64,000 nt of DNA, taken from Bostrychus sinensis. Its lineage: Eukaryota > Chordata > Actinopteri > Gobiiformes > Eleotridae. How positions within the stretch are numbered: the stretch's first letter is position 1; each line of letters opens with the position of its first letter. Positions 59,631-64,000 of the stretch are shown here, piece after piece. The position numbers and the translations under genes were made by a program. The notes under the pieces are model-generated. The model was not told the origin of the DNA. It did not search any database and worked only from the letters and a program-made list of their open reading frames with translations. The stretch spans positions 28,434,431 through 28,498,430 of the forward strand of contig CM036247.1 in assembly GCA_020698575.1 (NCBI GenBank). The letters are read 5' to 3'.

Positions 59631-60569
59631 GACTTTGCCACCATGGTCAAATAATACCTTTAAAATTTCAAATGTTTACCTGTGCTGACGTAACCGTTTT
59701 TCCTCTAAAGCTACTCAATTAAAAGTGTAGTTTATAAAAAGTACATTTTGTTCATGTACTTGTAAGAAGTGTCTTCTGGTAACCTGCTATTTAACTTGCT
59801 TTTGTCAGTGGTGCCTTGATAGGTTTTGAGTGATAAGTAAATAATTCAAAGACAAATAGGTAAGGCTAGTAAGATTAAAGTTTGTTATGTAAAATGAAGA
59901 GTTCGATAGACTTTAGCAGTGAGGTTATAGTTTGAAGGCAGGTTGTGGCAGCTCACCTCAGCCATCACTGTCTGTCACTGTTGAAACTTGATGAGCTATT
60001 TTGGAGTTTTTGCCTGATCCTGTCGAACCTAGTACACCTTCTCTGCAACCGGTGCAACCCTTTTCCAATTCTTGTACTATTTAAGTATCAATTGTGGGTG
60101 TTCGAAGTCCTTGACAATGCTTAAATGCATTAAAAGTTAGGTTTGCACGGTTTGAGAGTTGCAGGGCTTATAAGAAAGTACTTGGTGAAGTTACTTTTTA
60201 CAACAAATAGTCAAAAGTTTTCAAGTAGAAGGCTGCAACTTTAAATGGCTCTGTATTGGAAACCATATCAAGATTTTCTCACATCTTTGAGTTAACAGAA
60301 AGGTCTTAACAATAACGTTTTTTGTTTTTATTTTAGTTTTTTTTTAAGTATGCTGTTCGAGTACTATAGACTCTTTTTCAGTGGAGTGATTTGTTTTCCT
60401 GCATTTGGTACTCAGGTTAGGGGCTTAATTTCTCAAGATAGAGCCAAAATCTCCAGATACAACATGTGCCAGTCACAAATCCTGATAAGGACAGGGTTGC
60501 ATCAGGAAAGGCATCTTACATAATGGCCAAAGTAGCTTACTGCTTCATTGTGATGGCAGTTTAAGTGCT
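59631..60569. other. Gene-free stretch
   Basis: AT-rich, no gene. 'gtgtagtttataaaaagtac' and related strings near 59725 may be further fragments of the preceding repeat. Confidence 0.35.
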
Positions 60570-60835
60570 GAAATGATCAGAATGAGTCCAGTGACAGTGC
60601 ATGGGCTTTAAAAACACAGAGGAGCACTTTCAGGTTTCATGTTTCTACTTAGAGCAGTGAGACCAAGCAATTTCCAGCTCTTCAGAAGTGACGGCACACA
60701 GGATTACTCAAACATGCGTGAATGATACAAAATACTACTACAGGTATGTTTGTGAAGTGGAAACAATATTATAACATGGTTAAAAGCTCAAAAAAGTCAA
60801 TTTAGCACAATAGGGGACCTTTAACATGTGTTAAG
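60570..60835. repeat. Dispersed teleost DNA-element fragment ending 'ggggacctttaa'
   Basis: The blocks 'gcatgggctttaaaaacaca', 'caatttccagctcttcagaa', 'ggattactcaaacatg', 'aacatggttaaaagctc', 'aaaaaagtcaatttagcaca' and 'ataggggacctttaa' follow the order of a non-autonomous element I recall from many fish genomes. Only one end is clear. No coding capacity. Confidence 0.5.
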
Positions 60836-61970
60836 CAAGACGTAGCATCATCCCCACGTCACAAATGTCTGGTTCCTACTCTTCACTAATGAGAGTGTGA
60901 GATAGAGAGTGCAGCCTGATTAGTCTGGCAGCATCAGTGTCAGACACTCAGCATGGCTCCACAACTCACTGTGTGTGTCTGCGTGTGCGCCACTATGTGT
61001 GTATTTAAGCATTTGTACGCCTGCCACTTTTTGCTCTTAAACTCCTTTTTTTCTTTTCCTCTTTTTTTTTTACTTCATATTTTCTCTTTTTCACTAAGCT
61101 CTAAAAACTTGGATCCATGTGTTCGCTCAGTCTGGCAAATGACTGCAGGGGCTGACAATCCACTGTCAGCATGTGCCGCCACAGTCAATAACGCTGTCCC
61201 ATGTCACCGCGCTACACTGGCTAAAGCTCACATTTCTTATCCTCCAAAAATGACTGCTTAACAGCCCTGCTCTGCCTTTGCCAATCCTGCTAAACGCACA
61301 GCCATATCCCCTCTTCTTCACCCCCCGTCCCATACCACACCCTGACACGTTTTTTTGGTTCTTCAAATGACCAGAACATCCTTGGGTGAAGCTGCATATT
61401 TTAAGGCCAAAACAGGCGCACAGTGAAATTTTGGAACCAAATGCAATGTGCTTTACACGATGCCCCTGAATTCGGAAGCAAGTGATGGGTGACTGATCCC
61501 GCCGTCTCACTGTAACAAAATGGTCCATGTAGGCTATACTCAAATACGCACATTGCATACGCGCATACTGTACGCTGCATGCATGAGGTGAAGCGGAGCT
61601 CAGACAAGTGTTGCCAGGAAAATGGTCCCCCCACGATAATCCACTCCACCATCGTGTTCCATTAGGCTCAGGGTGCACATGGGGCCTCCACGCTGGCTGC
61701 CCTCACACATGCATGTCAGTCAGTGTCAGGAAGGGGGGCCCGTGTGTGTGATGTCCGGCCCTGTTCTATCTGCATGAGGCTGAGATAATGGCATGTGTCG
61801 CTGCTCCTTTTGTCAACGCTGTCCTGGGATCCTGGGCACTGTTGGTCCCCATTAGCTGGCTGCTGGCCCCACTGGCTGTTTGGCCCCCTCTGCGCCATGC
61901 TCCACTGCCCGGCACACAGAATACAAGAGATGGCTGTCCCCTTCACCTAACTTACGCTTTTCCTAATCCA
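60836..61970. other. Gene-free stretch
   Basis: T-rich tract at 61040-61090. A 170-codon minus frame (61166-61678) and 83- and 76-codon minus frames have no domain and overlap plus frames. A GC-richer segment lies at 61680-61920. Confidence 0.4.
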
Positions 61971-62498
61971 TACAATACCAATTCAAATAAAGTTGGGGCG
62001 CTGTGCAAAATGTAAATAAAAATGGCATGCTATGATTTACAAATCTCATGTACCCAGATTTTAGAACATAGACCACATATTAAAAGTTGAACGTAAGACA
62101 TTTTACTATTCCATGCAAAATAGTAGCTTATTTTAAATATGATGGCAGCAACACATCTCAAAAAAGTTGGTATCAAGTAACAAAATGTGGGGAAAAAGGG
62201 TTTTACTAATTAAAAAAAGTAGCTGGAGTGAGCATTCTGAGTCTAATTAAGTGGCAACATTTAAGTAAGATTACTACTAAAGCATTACTGCATTACAAAA
62301 CAACATCATCCTACAGGAAATCCCTACATGGATCAGGGACACTCCCAGAAGTCATTGTCTGTGATCTATCGTTTTTTTGTTGTTTTTTTTTTTTTTTTTG
62401 CAATAAAATATATGTTATATGTATAATATTTTTGCATTCTGTTTTTATTTCATTTACATTTGACACAGCATCCCAACTTTTTTTTTAATTGGGGTTGT
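61971..62498. mobile_element. Non-autonomous DNA transposon with about 60-bp inverted ends, 528 bp
   Basis: The left end contains AATAAAGTTGGGGCGCTGTG and AAAATGTAAATAAAAA. The right end contains the inverse: ATTTACATTTGACACAGCAT, CCCAACTTTTTTTTTAATTG and GGGGTTGT. The arms align over roughly 57 bases at about 80 per cent identity. Inside, 'gatggcagcaacacatctca' and 'aaaaaagttggtatc' are strings I recall from a very common teleost repeat family. A 19-base T run (62381-62399) lies near the right end. No transposase frame. Superfamily not assigned. Confidence 0.7.
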
Positions 62499-62828
62499 TT
62501 TTATCCACCCACTAGTTGATCAAAGGGCTTGGAACATTTACATAACCTTTCAAATGTGATTATAGTTCTCAGTATTTTCATACAATGTTTCACTTTAGAA
62601 AATACAGTATGCCAAGCACAATTTTAATGACAATAAAATACTCACACCAAGGCCTAGCTGCATTTATAAAAGCGCATCACAAAAGTACATAACAGACAAT
62701 TGTATTCCTTTATGAATATTGTATGTATATACATATATAACAGGTCTATTTTTTTTTATCTAGACATTTTCTTGGCGAATGACTTCTGTAATTGCTACCT
62801 GTAGGGATATAGTACAGAATCTAATCTA
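62499..62828. other. Short gene-free stretch
   Basis: AT-rich, nothing recognised. Confidence 0.4.
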
Positions 62829-62909
62829 GCATTACAATAAAATATAAATATGACTAATGACAATTACAAAAATCATTAGTCATAATCATATTTTATTTTA
62901 TTGTTATTG
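62829..62909. repeat. Long AT-rich inverted repeat (hairpin)
   Basis: The arm 'caataaaatataaatatgac' with 'taatga' (62835-62860) pairs with 'tcattagtcataatcatatt' and 'ttattttattg' (62873-62903) around a 12-base loop, caattacaaaaa. The inner 12 base pairs are perfect; the outer part has small bulges and extends weakly to 62829-62909. The size is right for a microRNA precursor or a tiny foldback element. I recognise no known microRNA seed. Confidence 0.55.
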
Positions 62910-63289
62910 CATCTTTATTTATTCTTTTTCTTCAGCTAAACATTTGGGAAAGGCCTCCTCTAGCAGTGTTGTAAAAGGGCCATGTTGTAGTTGAATGGCT
63001 GAAATATGTCCACCTAGCCAGCCATCCTAGTTATGTTTCTGTTTCATACAAAGAATCTGGCCCCTGTTGATTCAAGCTAAAAGATAGAACAAACCGAAAC
63101 AGTAGATGCAATTCTAAAAAAAAAAAGCATGTAACAAATTAGAAACCACAAGGGCAGTAACCAGAAACGCAGCACAAATAAAAGATTTACAGTCAGTCAG
63201 AGAAATAAAGCCCACAGCGTTTCTGATAAATGGTTATGATTGGTTGGTAGGATCATTTTTGGTGACAGATGGCTCGGATGGGAGAGGTT
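62910..63289. other. Gene-free stretch
   Basis: AT-rich. 'gccacctagccagccatcct'-type sequence near 63010 is unique. Nothing recognised. Confidence 0.35.
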
Positions 63290-63780
63290 TAAGCCACCTA
63301 TAAAGTTGTAATGCAATAAGGATTTTAATTAAGATTAGTGACATGTTAATTGTTTAAAGAATGGGTCAAGTTTACATGACATTATTGAAAATGTTAACTT
63401 TGTGGAAGAGCGTAAACTTGTTGTCTGGATGCACAAAGTGTCCATTTCATTGGCAGTGTGCAGTTGCATTAATTACATTCAGTGGAATCCATGCATGGGA
63501 CCGTAATATACCAAATTAATTCAGCACTACATCTGTCACATATTTGAGGTGTCTCACTAAGTAACATCATTTGGGCCCTCGTCTCTCATAAGCATGGCTA
63601 ATAAAATGTAAAGATGGCAGATAGTACGGCGCTGAGTTTTATTAAGAATGTAATGGCAATATCTGTGTTGTAATGATACTAAGATGTGGAGGACGAGGAG
63701 TGGACCGGCGTGCGGAAGTGAGCGTGACATCACAGGCAAAAGTATGTCCTGCTAGATTTATTTTATTACTGCAGAAGCCT
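63290..63780. promoter_or_regulatory. Enhancer-like block
   Basis: About 490 non-repetitive bases with GGATTTTAATTAAGATTAG, ATGTTAATTGTTTAAAG, GCATTAATTACATTCAG, CCAAATTAATTCAGC and GCTAATAAAATG. The density of TAATTA-type palindromic homeodomain sites is the highest near the right edge of the window. The 60-codon minus frame at 63557-63739 has no domain. Confidence 0.4.
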
Positions 63781-64000
63781 CCTTATTAGAGACACTGGGG
63801 GATGTCTTTGATGAAGTCATTTGAGCAGCGGATACCAAATTAAAAGTGTATGTTATGCAAGTTCTAAATCATTTTTCTGCAACTTCTTTGGTTTTCCTAT
63901 TCTCAAGATACATGATATATTTCTGTGTTTGTTGTTAATCTTCATGTTGCTTGCACTGTGGAGCAGGAACAGTCACAGCACGGTGAAGGACAAGAAATGA
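63781..64000. other. End of window, nothing recognised
   Basis: AT-rich sequence continuing past the window edge. No gene start or transposon end is visible. Confidence 0.4.

Noticed and set aside
61166..61678. 170-codon minus frame
   Set aside because: Cys-rich but with no spacing that fits a zinc finger or secreted domain I know; overlaps a plus frame and a second minus frame.

Overview
The window reads as nuclear DNA from a bony fish, most likely a spiny-rayed teleost. It is AT-rich and CpG-poor, and dense in CA, GA, AT and T-run simple repeats. It carries several repeat types that I recognise from memory as teleost-like: a hAT-type element whose ends are built from GATC palindromes, tRNA-derived SINE pieces, an L2/Maui-like retroelement 3' tail, and non-autonomous DNA elements with long inverted ends. 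I see no prokaryotic, viral or organellar features, and no rRNA, tRNA gene or CRISPR array.

I recognise no protein-coding gene in the 64 kb. The longest reading frames (about 160-177 codons) have no recognisable domain, often overlap frames on the opposite strand, or are translations of microsatellites. The window is therefore an intergenic gene desert or the inside of very long introns. A few places carry good splice signals around an open frame. The best is a minus-strand candidate at 56240-56826: an NRF1-type motif, a TATA-like box, an ATG and two or three short exons that join in frame. Others lie at 1505-1671 (+), 4789-4880 (-), 10007-10043 (-), 23030-23196 (+) and 54893-54907 (+). All are low-confidence predictions.

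Layout: 0-6.9 kb is unique sequence with one degraded DNA-element-like repeat and a SINE tail. 6.9-7.9 kb is a complete non-autonomous hAT insertion with a perfect 8-bp target duplication. 8.7-9.0 kb is a SINE. 9-15.5 kb is mostly unique, with enhancer-like blocks near 10.2 and 11.8 kb. 15.56-16.0 kb is an inverted-repeat element whose two ends each fold into hairpins. 16.2-17.1 kb and 25.3-25.5 kb are homeodomain-site-rich blocks. 25.9-27.1 kb holds two copies of one dispersed repeat. 31.85-32.06 kb is a GC-rich island. 33.6 and 37.2 kb hold large microsatellites. 35.6-36.5, 38.6-38.9, 42.1-42.8, 43.7-44.1 and 48.3-48.7 kb are further enhancer-like blocks. 52.3-53.2 kb is a DNA element carrying a strong CTCF-like motif. 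59.0-59.6 kb is a tandem duplication. 60.6-60.8 and 62.0-62.5 kb are two more teleost DNA-element copies. 62.83-62.91 kb is a long AT-rich hairpin, and 63.3-63.8 kb is another enhancer-like block.

The simplest overall reading is a regulatory gene desert of the kind that flanks vertebrate developmental transcription-factor genes, with transposons inserted between putative conserved non-coding elements. Conservation cannot be measured from one sequence, so every enhancer call is an inference from base composition and motif content.
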